From positions 1 through 64,000 of the forward strand of contig JAGWVR010000003.1 of assembly GCA_018970785.1 (NCBI GenBank): a DNA stretch of 64,000 nucleotides, read 5' to 3'. The first letter of the stretch is position 1; each line of letters opens with the position of its first letter. Origin of the DNA: Planctomycetota bacterium (GTDB lineage Bacteria; Planctomycetota; Planctomycetia; Pirellulales; UBA1268). A model generated the notes under the pieces. It was given only the letters and a program-made list of their open reading frames with translations. It did not search any database and was not told the origin of the DNA. This document shows positions 41,866-52,000 of the stretch, piece by piece. The position numbers and the translations under genes are program-made.

Positions 41866-42153
41866 TCACGCCGATGGCGGATCACCGGGGGCCAGCGCCG
41901 CCGTACCGGCCTCACGTGCGAATCCGATCCGCTCCAGCGAGCGGTAGACCTCTTCCAATGTCTTCTCGCCGAAATTGGCGATCGACAGCAGGTCCGCACG
42001 CGTGCACTGCAACAGATCCTGCACCGTGAAGATGCCTCTCTCTTCGAGGCAGTTGGTCGTCCTCACTGACAGACCGATCTCCGCCGTGCTCATCTCCAAT
42101 CGCTCCGCCATCGCATTGGAACGAGTGAGATTCGTGAATGGAATGCGCGGCAT
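41866..42153 (-). CDS. Free-standing RNA polymerase alpha C-terminal-domain-like protein
   Basis: 95 residues. The central part IGLSVRTTNCLEERGIFTVQDLLQCTRADLLSIANFGEKTLEEVYRSLERIGF is the alpha-CTD fold, including the helix-hairpin-helix-like end that contacts UP-element DNA and activators (compare LSVRSxNCLK and GKKSLEEI in RpoA). No alpha N-terminal domain is attached, so it cannot assemble polymerase. The start MPRIPF follows GGGAGGGAACCC. It could compete for or recruit polymerase at promoters. It is divergent from the uvrD-type helicase. Confidence 0.85.
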   Translation of the reverse strand: MPRIPFTNLTRSNAMAERLEMSTAEIGLSVRTTNCLEERGIFTVQDLLQCTRADLLSIANFGEKTLEEVYRSLERIGFAREAGTAALAPGDPPSA

Positions 42154-42402
42154 GGGTTCCCTCCCGTGCGCTCGACAGCGTCGCCCGTGTATCCGGCGGT
42201 GGCAGCCACGAACCATTCCGCCGTGGCGATCGACTTCGATCACCACAGCGTCACCGATCCATCGCACCACGCCCCGGTCCGTATACTAAGTGATCGCGGC
42301 TCCTGACGCCTACGCCCATCGCCGCACGACACAACATCCGACGCCCCTCCTCGCCGCGCTCTCCGAAGCACCCCAGTTTCCCCAGACGCCCAGCCTCCGG
42401 AC

Positions 42403-44790
42403 ATGAACCTGCTGCACGACCCGTTGGATCGACTCCTCACGGGGCTCAACGAGTCCCAGCGGCAGGCGGTCACCCACGTCGCCGGACCGTTGCTGGTGCT
42501 TGCCGGCCCGGGGAGTGGAAAAACCCGTGTCGTCACCACGCGAATCGCGCACTTGATCCACAGCGGCGTGCCCCCGCAGAACATCGTCGCGCTGTCATTC
42601 ACCAACAAGGCCGCCGACGAGATGCGACGCCGCTTGACGGCTCTCGTCGGTCCGCAGCCGGTGGAGATGGGCACCTTCCATCGATTCGCGTCCCGGCTGC
42701 TGCGCCGTCACGCCCGCCTCGTCGGCTTGTCTGCCGATTTCTCGATCCTCGATCCCGACGACGCGGCGGCGGTTCTCAAGAAAGCGGCACGGGCGAGCGG
42801 CCTGACCCTCACCCACACGCCGATCGATCGCCTGGCGGGCATTATCAGCCGTGCGAAGAACGACCTTCTTACCCCGGAGACCTTCTCGCCCCGCTGGGGC
42901 CGCCCCGCGGAGGAAACGGCGCGCCGTCTCTGGCCGACCTACCAACGCCTGTTGCTCGAGTCCGACGCCGTCGATTTCGACGACCTGCTGCTCCACCTCG
43001 CGACCATCCTCGGCGACCATCCGGAACTCCGCGCCCGCCTCGATGCCCGGCATCGCTGGATCCTCGTCGACGAGTACCAGGACACCAACGCGGTGCAATA
43101 CGCGATCGTCCGGGCGCTGTCGATCGACCACCCCAATCTCGCGGTCACGGGGGACCCCGACCAGGCGATCTACGGATGGCGCGGAGCCAGTATCCGCAAC
43201 ATCCTCGAATTCGAGCGTGACTACCCGGCGGCGACGATCGTCGCCCTCGAGGCGAACTACCGGAGCACGGCCAATATCCTCGCCACGGCCGATCGCCTCA
43301 TCCACCACAACACCAAACGCAAGCCGAAGCGGTTGGTCACCGCCGCCGGCCCCGGCGCCCCGGTGCGGATCGTGATCGACGACGATGGCCGTCTGGAAGC
43401 GGAGCGGATCGCCCACGAGATTGCCGACCGTGTCGCCGACGGCCGACGATCCCCCCGGGACTTCGTCATCCTCTTCCGGACCAGCGCCCTGTCGCGGATG
43501 TTCGAGATCTCGCTGCGACGTCTCGGGGTTCCTTATCAACTCGTGCGCGGTGTCGAGTTCTTCAAGCGGCGCGAGATCCGCGATGTCCTTGCGTGGCTGC
43601 GGATGCTGCGCAATCCCCGCGACGAGGAAGCGGTGCTCCGGGCGCTGCAGGCGCCGCCACGGGGGCTCGGGAAAGTGACCCTCGATCGGATCCACACCTG
43701 GGCGGCGGAGCGACGCCTGACGCTGCTCGAAGCGCTACGCGAGGCCGATCGCATCGGCCTCTCATCCCGACGCGCCGTGGCCGCCGCAGCGGCGTTCGTC
43801 GGGATCCACGACGCCCTCTCCGCCCCGGCACCGGGTGTCGCCGATCTGCTCGAGCGACTCTTGCAACAGTCCGGTCTGCGAGACTGGCTTGGGCAGGATG
43901 ATGTCGGCGAAGATGAAGATCGCCTCGCCAACGTCGAGGAGCTCGTCACGGCCGCACGGCAATTCGACGCCGAATGGTCGCGCCCCGGGAATCCCGACGA
44001 GGATCCGCTGTCGGCGTTTCTCGACTCGACCGTCCTCGTATCAGACACCGACGCCTGGGATTCCAATGGCGAGCGTGTCTCCCTGATGACGTTCCATGCC
44101 GCGAAGGGGCTCGAATTCCCGGTCGTCTACATGGTGGCGCTCGAGGACGGGATCCTGCCTCATGAGCGGAGCATCGATCGGGACGACAGCCTCGAAGAGG
44201 AGCGCCGTTTGGCGTTCGTCGGAATCACCCGGGCGAAGGACGAGGTACACGCCAGTTGCGTCCGCGTCCGCGACTACCGCGGTGGCCGACGATTGGCCGT
44301 TCCGAGCATGTTCCTGGCGGAAATGGTCGGCACCGAAACGAGCGTCATGGCGGCCGATGGCACGCTGCTGCCCGGGTTCGGCGAACACCGCTCGTGCGCC
44401 GATGATGACGCCCACCACGACGCGATGGACCAGACGGCGTGGTCGGCGCCGCCCCTGCGGCGTGACGACGGGCTGACGTACCAGCCTGAAGATGCCACCG
44501 AGGACACGGCTCCACGAGGAAGCGAACCCCGGGCGGGAAACGATTCAGCGGCACGGCGTGGACGATTTGCCACGGCGAAGACCCCGTCCCCACCTCTGAC
44601 GATTGGCCAGCAGGTTCAGCATCCTGAACATGGTGTCGGACGGGTCTACACCATCAGCGGGGCTGGCCCACGGGCCGTGGCGACCGTCATGTTCGATGGT
44701 CAGTCTTCGCCGCGTGCGTTCATCATCGGCCACGGCAGCGTCGTGCCTGTCGACGGCTGCCGGACGGACGCCCCGGACACGTCGCCTTGA
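42403..44790 (+). CDS. UvrD/PcrA-type DNA helicase
   Basis: 795 residues, superfamily 1A. Motifs in order: NESQRQAVTHVAGPLLVLAGPGSGKTRVVTTRIAHL (Q, I), ALSFTNKAADEMRRRL (Ia), RWILVDEYQDTNAVQYAIV (II), VTGDPDQAIYGWRGAS (III), LEANYRST (IV), VSLMTFHAAKGLEFPVVYMVALEDGILPHERS (V) and EERRLAFVGITRAKDE (VI). The C-terminal HPEHGVGRVYTISG is the Tudor-like polymerase-binding module. It unwinds DNA 3'-5' in repair. A TATACT near 42284 may be its -10 element. Confidence 0.96.
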   Translation: MNLLHDPLDRLLTGLNESQRQAVTHVAGPLLVLAGPGSGKTRVVTTRIAHLIHSGVPPQNIVALSFTNKAADEMRRRLTALVGPQPVEMGTFHRFASRLLRRHARLVGLSADFSILDPDDAAAVLKKAARASGLTLTHTPIDRLAGIISRAKNDLLTPETFSPRWGRPAEETARRLWPTYQRLLLESDAVDFDDLLLHLATILGDHPELRARLDARHRWILVDEYQDTNAVQYAIVRALSIDHPNLAVTGDPDQAIYGWRGASIRNILEFERDYPAATIVALEANYRSTANILATADRLIHHNTKRKPKRLVTAAGPGAPVRIVIDDDGRLEAERIAHEIADRVADGRRSPRDFVILFRTSALSRMFEISLRRLGVPYQLVRGVEFFKRREIRDVLAWLRMLRNPRDEEAVLRALQAPPRGLGKVTLDRIHTWAAERRLTLLEALREADRIGLSSRRAVAAAAAFVGIHDALSAPAPGVADLLERLLQQSGLRDWLGQDDVGEDEDRLANVEELVTAARQFDAEWSRPGNPDEDPLSAFLDSTVLVSDTDAWDSNGERVSLMTFHAAKGLEFPVVYMVALEDGILPHERSIDRDDSLEEERRLAFVGITRAKDEVHASCVRVRDYRGGRRLAVPSMFLAEMVGTETSVMAADGTLLPGFGEHRSCADDDAHHDAMDQTAWSAPPLRRDDGLTYQPEDATEDTAPRGSEPRAGNDSAARRGRFATAKTPSPPLTIGQQVQHPEHGVGRVYTISGAGPRAVATVMFDGQSSPRAFIIGHGSVVPVDGCRTDAPDTSP

Positions 44791-44814
44791 CACCGAGTCC
44801 GCGATGACACGTCA

Positions 44815-45780
44815 TCACTCGGCCGAACCATGTTCCCGCCACCAGCGCACGGTGGCGGCGAGGCCGCGATCGAAATCCTGTTTCGGCCGCCAGCCGAGGA
44901 ATTTCTCCGCCCGGGAGATGTCGAGCGCACGCCGTGGTTGACCGTTCGGCTTCGTGGCATCCCAAACGATTCGTCCGGTATAGCCGCATACGGCAGCGAC
45001 TTTCGTCACCAGATCCCGGATCGAGATCTCGGTGCCGCCCCCGAGATTGATGGGAATCGGTTCTTCCATGATCTCTGCCGCCCTGACGATCGCTTCCGCC
45101 GCATCATCCACGAAGAGAAACTCACGGGTCGCATCGCCGGTCCCCCAGCAGACGATCTCATCGGCCCCGGCGATTCGCGCCTGTTCGCATTTACGGATCA
45201 GGGCCGGAATGACGTGGCTGGTCGAGGGATCGAAGTTGTCCCACGGTCCGTAAAGATTCACGGGGACAACCACCGTCCCACGCATCCCGTACTGCCTCCG
45301 GTAGCCGTCGAGCATGACGAAGATCGCTTTCTTCGCGACGCCGTAAGGAGCGTTCGTCTCCTCTGGATACCCGTCCCAAATCGTCTCCTCACGAAACGGG
45401 ATCGGGCAGTACTTCGGATAGGCACAAACGGTGCCGGTATGGACGAATTGCTCGACGTCGTGACGGCGAGCATGCTCGACCAGATGCATGCCCATTGACA
45501 TGTTGGCGAAGAAAAATCGCCCCGGCTCGGCCATGTTTGCGCCGATTCCGCCGACCTCGGCAGCCAGATGGATCACCACCTGGGGGCGGGCCGTCGCATA
45601 CAGCCGCTCGACGTCGCTCTCGAGCGTCAGGTTGAACTCCCGACGGCGCGGCACGAACAGCCGGGCATCACTGACACCTCGCTGCCGCAGGACACGGCAT
45701 ACGGCGCGCCCGAGAAAACCGGCACCACCGGTGACGACGACACGCTTCTCGGCCAGATCGATCCGCGACACACTCAGCAC
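44815..45780 (-). CDS. fcl: GDP-L-fucose synthase
   Basis: 321 residues of extended SDR fold. The nucleotide motif is VVTGGAGFLGRAVCRVL. The catalytic triad region is NAPYGVAKKAIFVMLDGYR (YxxxK), with LYGPWDNFDPSTSHVIPALIRK. It epimerises and reduces GDP-4-keto-6-deoxymannose to GDP-L-fucose with NADPH, immediately downstream of gmd, which makes its substrate. The pair supplies fucose for the exopolysaccharide that the kinase/export genes upstream handle. Confidence 0.93.
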   Translation of the reverse strand: MLSVSRIDLAEKRVVVTGGAGFLGRAVCRVLRQRGVSDARLFVPRRREFNLTLESDVERLYATARPQVVIHLAAEVGGIGANMAEPGRFFFANMSMGMHLVEHARRHDVEQFVHTGTVCAYPKYCPIPFREETIWDGYPEETNAPYGVAKKAIFVMLDGYRRQYGMRGTVVVPVNLYGPWDNFDPSTSHVIPALIRKCEQARIAGADEIVCWGTGDATREFLFVDDAAEAIVRAAEIMEEPIPINLGGGTEISIRDLVTKVAAVCGYTGRIVWDATKPNGQPRRALDISRAEKFLGWRPKQDFDRGLAATVRWWREHGSAE

Positions 45781-45837
45781 TCCCCGCTCCGCTCGTGGCC
45801 CGTGACTAGCACTGCAACACTCGTCGTCCGACGTCGA

Positions 45838-47046
<1,209 letters not shown>

Positions 47047-47832
47047 TCACCCTCCGCCGCCAGCCGACGTGGCGACGCTCCCGCGCACTACACCGGCACC
47101 CGCCGAGTGAACCACCGATCCGCTTGCCGTGGACTCCGCGGTTGCATCAGCGGGCTTCGTGTCGAGACGCTCCGCGACCGCACGGTCGAAGGCTGGCAGC
47201 ATCACCGCGAGAAACTCCCGGCAGATTCCGCTCGACTGCGGCGCGCTGACCGCGGTCTGATCGATGATCGCGTACAGCTTGTAGACCGCAGCCGTGCCGG
47301 CAAGCTCGATCCGCGCGATCTGCGGAGCGAGCCATTCGCCACGCACTCCGTACGTCCAATACACCCGGATGGTCTGCCCGGTCTTCCGAAACGTGCCCAC
47401 GAACGCCTCCGCACGCCGGCCGTCTTCGAGGGTGATCGTCTCGCGGTGCTCCGTCTCCGCAATCTCGAACCCCGCGGCTGGGTAGCATCGATCGGGGGTA
47501 TGCCCCGAGGCATCGTGGGGCGTGGCGCAAATCACGAAGGCCGCGACTTTCGCGCCGGTGTCTTTGTTTTGATACAGCCGCGAAACGTGTCCGACGGCAC
47601 CGGCGCGCTCGAGTTGCTCCTGACTTGACTCGACATCGTCGACGTACTTCCACGGTCCAATCTCGGCTGGGAAGGCCTCCTCGAGGATCATCGCGCTGAC
47701 CTTCAGCTCACCGGCGATATCACGATCCGACCATCGCTCGGTCCAAACGCCCTGGACCGCGGTGACGACGGCCACGAATGCCGCGGCGATGACCAACGGG
47801 ATCACGGCTCTTGCCCGTTCATTGAACATCAC
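47047..47832 (-). CDS. epsI: EpsI-family exosortase-associated protein
   Basis: 261 residues. There is one N-terminal membrane helix (AVIPLVIAAAFVAVVTAVQGVW). The EpsI domain has FPAEIGPWKYVDDVESSQEQLERAGAVGHVSRLYQNKDTGAKVAAFVICATPHDASGHTPDRCYPAAGFEI and then IRVYWTYGVRGEWLAPQIARIELAGTAAVYKLYAII. EpsI domains are found fused to, or next to, exosortases. Their role is not proved; they may assist in cleaving or linking sorted proteins. It lies between gmd and the Wzc-like kinase. Confidence 0.88.
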   Translation of the reverse strand: MMFNERARAVIPLVIAAAFVAVVTAVQGVWTERWSDRDIAGELKVSAMILEEAFPAEIGPWKYVDDVESSQEQLERAGAVGHVSRLYQNKDTGAKVAAFVICATPHDASGHTPDRCYPAAGFEIAETEHRETITLEDGRRAEAFVGTFRKTGQTIRVYWTYGVRGEWLAPQIARIELAGTAAVYKLYAIIDQTAVSAPQSSGICREFLAVMLPAFDRAVAERLDTKPADATAESTASGSVVHSAGAGVVRGSVATSAGGGG

Positions 47833-47885
47833 CCGGTCTCCGGGAGGAGGTCGTCAACGCATCAGCCTTCGAACCACGGTCGGCA

Positions 47886-50117
47886 TCAACGCAGGGCCTG
47901 GGTGTAGTTCCGCCTACTTTTTCCGAGGGCAACGCCGTGCATGACGCAACCGAGCACCGTGATCCCTACCGAACGGAGCCGACCGATCGAAGCGGTGAGG
48001 TTCGGCACGCTCGTCACGTCGCGCATCACCGAAACGACAGCGACATCGGCCTGCTGACCGAGAAGCAGCGCGTCTGCCAATTCGATACACGGCCCCGAGT
48101 CGATGACCACGTGATCGAATGCATCGCGGTATTTCCGAAGGGTCGTTTTCAATTGCGGTCTGGACAAAGCGAGGATCGATTCGGTGTCACACCCGCCTGC
48201 CGTCACGGTGAACAACCCGTCGATCTCGGTAGGCTGGATCACCTCATCGGTGCCACACTCGCCCCGCAGAACCTCCGAGAAGCCGGTCCCGAGATCGATC
48301 TGGACGATCGAGTGTACCGATGGATGCCGAAGGTCACCGTCGATCAGCAACGTCCGCTTTCCCGACCGGGCGATGCTCGCCGCCAACTGGGCGGCAAGCG
48401 TGGTCTTCCCCTCGTGCTCACCGGCGCTCGTGACCAGGATCATCTTGGCCGCGTCGCGTCCCGCCTGCATCGTCAGCGTACGGATCGTGTCGATCGCCTC
48501 CATGAAGCGGCCGACATCGGCCGGTGCACGCTTCGATCCGCGCCGACGCAAACGCGGCAGGGTGCCGAGCAACCGCACCCCGACTCGATTCGGGATCTCT
48601 TCCGGGTAGCTCAGCCGATCGCGAAGCAGCTCCGTGCCGATCGTGAGGCCGACACCGGTGGCAAATGCGAACATGCCCGACAAGCCGGCCAGGACCATAC
48701 GGGAAACGTCGCTCGACGACTGCGGCACCGACGCCGGCTCGAGGAGGCGGACACGGGAGGGCATGTTGATGTCGACGCTCGAGGCCTCGAGTTGCTTTCC
48801 CAGGAGACCGGTTACCTGCTCCAGCTGGTCGATCTCACCGCGCCGCAGCTCCAGATCGGAATTGGCACGGCCGATCAGCAGCAGTTCCTCGGAGAGCTTC
48901 TGGTACTCTTTCCTGCTCGCCTCGAGGTTCTTCTCGATCACCGCACGTCGAACCCTGAGCACGGCGGGGCTGACGGCGGCCTGACCTTGGTTTCCGATGT
49001 TGCTCCGCAACTGTCTCGCGACCTGGGGCCGCAACTCGGCTCGTACTTCATTGAGCTGCCGCACCGCCGACTGGTACTGATCTCGGAGCCGCCGGACGGA
49101 CGGTTCACTCGCGCCACGGGCACTTCTTGCCAATTGCTCCGAGAGGGCCTGCCCGAGCGACCGGATCCGCTCCTTGACCTCCGCCACGGCTGGATCGCGA
49201 TCGATCATCGCCTCGACGGCGTCGTCGCCACTGTCTTCGGCGGAATCTTTCCCCGAGTCGAGCCCGTCGGCAATCGCCAACTCGGTGTCGATCCGCGCCA
49301 AATCGGTCTCGGCAGTCTCGATATCGGACCGAATACCCGCCAGCTGATCCATCATCAGGGCACGGTTGGTCGTGACTTCAGAACTCGAGAGCGAATTGGT
49401 GGTCCTGGCGATCTCGTAGAATTTCTCCTTGCGGCTGCGCAACTCCGACTGGCTCTCCTTGAATTTCTTCTCCAATTGATCGCGCTTCGCCAACCGGTCG
49501 GCGCGGTCCTTGTTGACGATGTCATCAAGGTAGCTTTCCGTGACGGCATTCAGGATCTTCGCCGTGTCTTCAGCGATCGGCCCACGCAAGCGGAGCGTCA
49601 CGACCTCCGACTCCTGGGGTGCCGACATGACGATGTTCTTGGCCAGCCAGTCTGACGGATCATCCTGCTCCTTGATCGTGGGCAGGTCGGCAACTCCGGG
49701 GCGCCGCAGTGCGGAATTCAAGACGAACGGGCTCTTGAGCAACTGCATTTGGGTCTTGCGGTACTGATCCTGCACACCCGCGACCGGGCCGAGCATGCCC
49801 TGCTCCGAGCGCATCTGAAGCCAGACGACCGCTTCGTAGCCCTTCGGAAGCAGGAACCACGCCGGCACCGCCACCAGCGGCGCCAGCAACGAGCCGACAA
49901 GAAGGGCCGGCAACCAACGTCGCCGCACTGCATGCAGCAACCTCCGGGTGTCGAACCCCGAAGGACCATCAACGCTCGGGGGCACCGTGACCGTTTGGTA
50001 GTCGGGGAACGGCGCGAGGGGCATGTCGCCCCTGATCGTCAAGCCCCCGAGCGATGGAGACGGGACAGCCCCTGCCGGAGTCGCTACGAACCCGCCGTCG
50101 GCCTCGGACGCGGTCAT
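47886..50117 (-). CDS. Wzc-like polysaccharide co-polymerase / BY-kinase
   Basis: 743 residues. The chain-length determinant domain begins TRRLLHAVRRRWLPALLVGSLLAPLVAVPAWFLLPKGYEA. A long coiled-coil periplasmic stretch follows (KKFKESQSELRSRKEKFYE and LEASRKEYQKLSEELLLIGRANSDLELRRGEIDQLEQ), then a second membrane helix. The P-loop kinase has ILVTSAGEHEGKTTLAAQLAASIARSGKRTLLIDGDLRHPSVH, and DHVVIDSGPCIELADALLLGQQADVAVVSV. The C-terminus has only one Tyr (RRNYTQALR), not the Tyr cluster of classic Wzc. The start at 50117 follows GAGGAGTGGGCGGGC. Confidence 0.9.
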   Translation of the reverse strand: MTASEADGGFVATPAGAVPSPSLGGLTIRGDMPLAPFPDYQTVTVPPSVDGPSGFDTRRLLHAVRRRWLPALLVGSLLAPLVAVPAWFLLPKGYEAVVWLQMRSEQGMLGPVAGVQDQYRKTQMQLLKSPFVLNSALRRPGVADLPTIKEQDDPSDWLAKNIVMSAPQESEVVTLRLRGPIAEDTAKILNAVTESYLDDIVNKDRADRLAKRDQLEKKFKESQSELRSRKEKFYEIARTTNSLSSSEVTTNRALMMDQLAGIRSDIETAETDLARIDTELAIADGLDSGKDSAEDSGDDAVEAMIDRDPAVAEVKERIRSLGQALSEQLARSARGASEPSVRRLRDQYQSAVRQLNEVRAELRPQVARQLRSNIGNQGQAAVSPAVLRVRRAVIEKNLEASRKEYQKLSEELLLIGRANSDLELRRGEIDQLEQVTGLLGKQLEASSVDINMPSRVRLLEPASVPQSSSDVSRMVLAGLSGMFAFATGVGLTIGTELLRDRLSYPEEIPNRVGVRLLGTLPRLRRRGSKRAPADVGRFMEAIDTIRTLTMQAGRDAAKMILVTSAGEHEGKTTLAAQLAASIARSGKRTLLIDGDLRHPSVHSIVQIDLGTGFSEVLRGECGTDEVIQPTEIDGLFTVTAGGCDTESILALSRPQLKTTLRKYRDAFDHVVIDSGPCIELADALLLGQQADVAVVSVMRDVTSVPNLTASIGRLRSVGITVLGCVMHGVALGKSRRNYTQALR

Positions 50118-50323
50118 GCCCGCCCACTCCTCTCGATGAAACCCGCTGCTGCTCGAAACGATTCGAGCAGACGGCTCGACCAACCGCCCCCCGGCATCAC
50201 CCACGCCGGTTCAAAAGCGGGACGCGATTTCGGCACTCGCAGCGACGACGCCGGAAAATCGGATCGTTGCAGGGACGACCATTTCCGCGAAACACCTCGA
50301 CCGTACAGCGTCTGAGTATACCG

Positions 50324-51574
50324 TCAGATTCCGGGCAGCAAGCCGTCTCGGCGCCCACGGACGACGTCGTTGGATTCACGTTTTCTCGATGTCTTCGGGG
50401 CAATTTCCGGCGACACCGCCCCATCTCCCCGACGGAGACGCTCCGCCGTCGTGCCGCGGGGGGGAAACGGATTGGTCTCCGTGTCGACTGCAAGCCGTGC
50501 CGTTGGCTGCGAAACCGGAAGCAACCCATCCGACGAAGCACGCCGACCGGCGGTGGCCGCCGACGGCTGCAGGCCGATCGCGATCATCTCGGCCTCATCC
50601 TCCACGACCATCAGTTTCGCGAGCAGATACTGCTCTCCATACAGCATCGCCAAGGCCATCGGCATCATGAACCAGCCGGCGAGATCGTGGAAAACCATCT
50701 CGGCGATTTCCGACGTCGCGATCTGGTACAGCATTCCGGTGACGGTGATGCGGATGGAGTTGACGATCAGGGCGATGGGGATGGCACTGGCGATGATGAC
50801 CCCGTTCTCCCATGCGGGCCGGTCGCCGAGCATGACCAATGCCACCGACAAGGCGATGAAGATCGTGAGCATTCGCAGCCCACTGCAGGCATCGACGACG
50901 CCGAGGTGCATCTCACCGATGACGATCTGGTTACCTTCCTGGAACGCCTCCAGGCCGAACGTCTGCAACGCGAACGTGCTGACCGTCGTGGCCAGACCCT
51001 GCAATGGCCCGAGAAGGTAGCGCGTCGCTTCGTCGGGCAACGGAAACATGAAGATCAGGAACGCGATCGGCGCCCAGCCCCACCGCAAACCGCTCCAACC
51101 GCACGACAGGAGGAACGCACCTGCGACGGCGGGCACGAAGGTGTACATGTCGATCGTGATGATGCGGAAGGAGGCAGCGCCGAGCCGAATGCCGAACGCC
51201 AACGCGAGCAGAGCCAAGCCCGCCAATCGCGCCGAGTCGGTCACCGGTTCGAGCCGATCGCGCCACCACAACAACATGCCGACGGTGAACAGTGGCACGA
51301 GCCAGCCGTGTGAGTACTGGGCGTTGCTCCAACTGGCATGGGCGTTGAGCAGGCCGGGCCAGTAGGCGTAGATCATCAGTCCGACGAACACGAGCATGGT
51401 CACCAGCGGACCGCGCTGGGCCGGTTCGCCAAGATCGCGGCGCAGATCGCGAAACCGTCGCAACCAGCCTTCGAGCAGCCCTTCGTCCCCGGCCTCGGGG
51501 CGCCCGATCGAGTTGCCGGCCGATTCTTCCCGGGACATCACGGCCAGTCCGCCTGCAGAAGCCGGCGGTTCCAT
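50324..51574 (-). CDS. Exosortase with C-terminal cytoplasmic extension
   Basis: About 416 residues; starts at 51646 or 51538 are also possible. At least eight hydrophobic helices (for example GPLVTMLVFVGLMIYAYWPGLL and LAGLALLALAFGIRLGAA). The exosortase triad is visible: catalytic Cys in GVVDACSGLRMLTIFIA, Arg in IVNSIRITVTGML, and His in MVFHDLAGWFMMPMA. It cleaves C-terminal PEP-CTERM-class tails and attaches the protein to a glycan or lipid. A charged tail of about 90 residues after the last helix (VVEDEAEMIAIGLQPSAATAGRRASSDGL) is poorly conserved. EpsI, kinase and fucose genes follow on the same strand. Confidence 0.9.
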   Translation of the reverse strand: MEPPASAGGLAVMSREESAGNSIGRPEAGDEGLLEGWLRRFRDLRRDLGEPAQRGPLVTMLVFVGLMIYAYWPGLLNAHASWSNAQYSHGWLVPLFTVGMLLWWRDRLEPVTDSARLAGLALLALAFGIRLGAASFRIITIDMYTFVPAVAGAFLLSCGWSGLRWGWAPIAFLIFMFPLPDEATRYLLGPLQGLATTVSTFALQTFGLEAFQEGNQIVIGEMHLGVVDACSGLRMLTIFIALSVALVMLGDRPAWENGVIIASAIPIALIVNSIRITVTGMLYQIATSEIAEMVFHDLAGWFMMPMALAMLYGEQYLLAKLMVVEDEAEMIAIGLQPSAATAGRRASSDGLLPVSQPTARLAVDTETNPFPPRGTTAERLRRGDGAVSPEIAPKTSRKRESNDVVRGRRDGLLPGI

Positions 51575-52000
51575 CGAAGCGCGCTCTCTACCATGACCGA
51601 CGGTATTGTCCGTTCGCTCGTCGGCTTTGGGCGTCAGCGGCAACATTGAGCAACCCGAGCGTGAAAACCCCTGTCGCCTGCCTCAACGTCATCGGGTGCG
51701 AAACACGCCATGCCGACCGGCCAGTGGGCAGCTTGGCCAGGTCGCGTCAACCGTGTGCCGGAACCGCGCTTCCCTCGCGATGGCAAACGACCTACCAGTC
51801 TACACGGTGACGGAAGGGGGGAAAATGGTTTCGGTGATTCCGCCCCGGGGCTGCCGTCGGCTGGCGGGACACAGACGGCGGCACAACGCTCCGCCGATCC
51901 GTACGGATTTTGCCGGAATTTCTGGTACGCTCCGCGGCCGACGCGGCTGTTGGACCGCCCACCCCTCCTCGATCCTGATGGTTGGAGCCACGGAAACGAC
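51575..52000 (+). other. Divergent intergenic region, exosortase/UPF0104
   Basis: 426 bp between oppositely oriented genes. It should hold both promoters. No hexamer pair with good spacing was recognised. The minus-strand ORFs of the track in this stretch lack family features. Confidence 0.5.
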
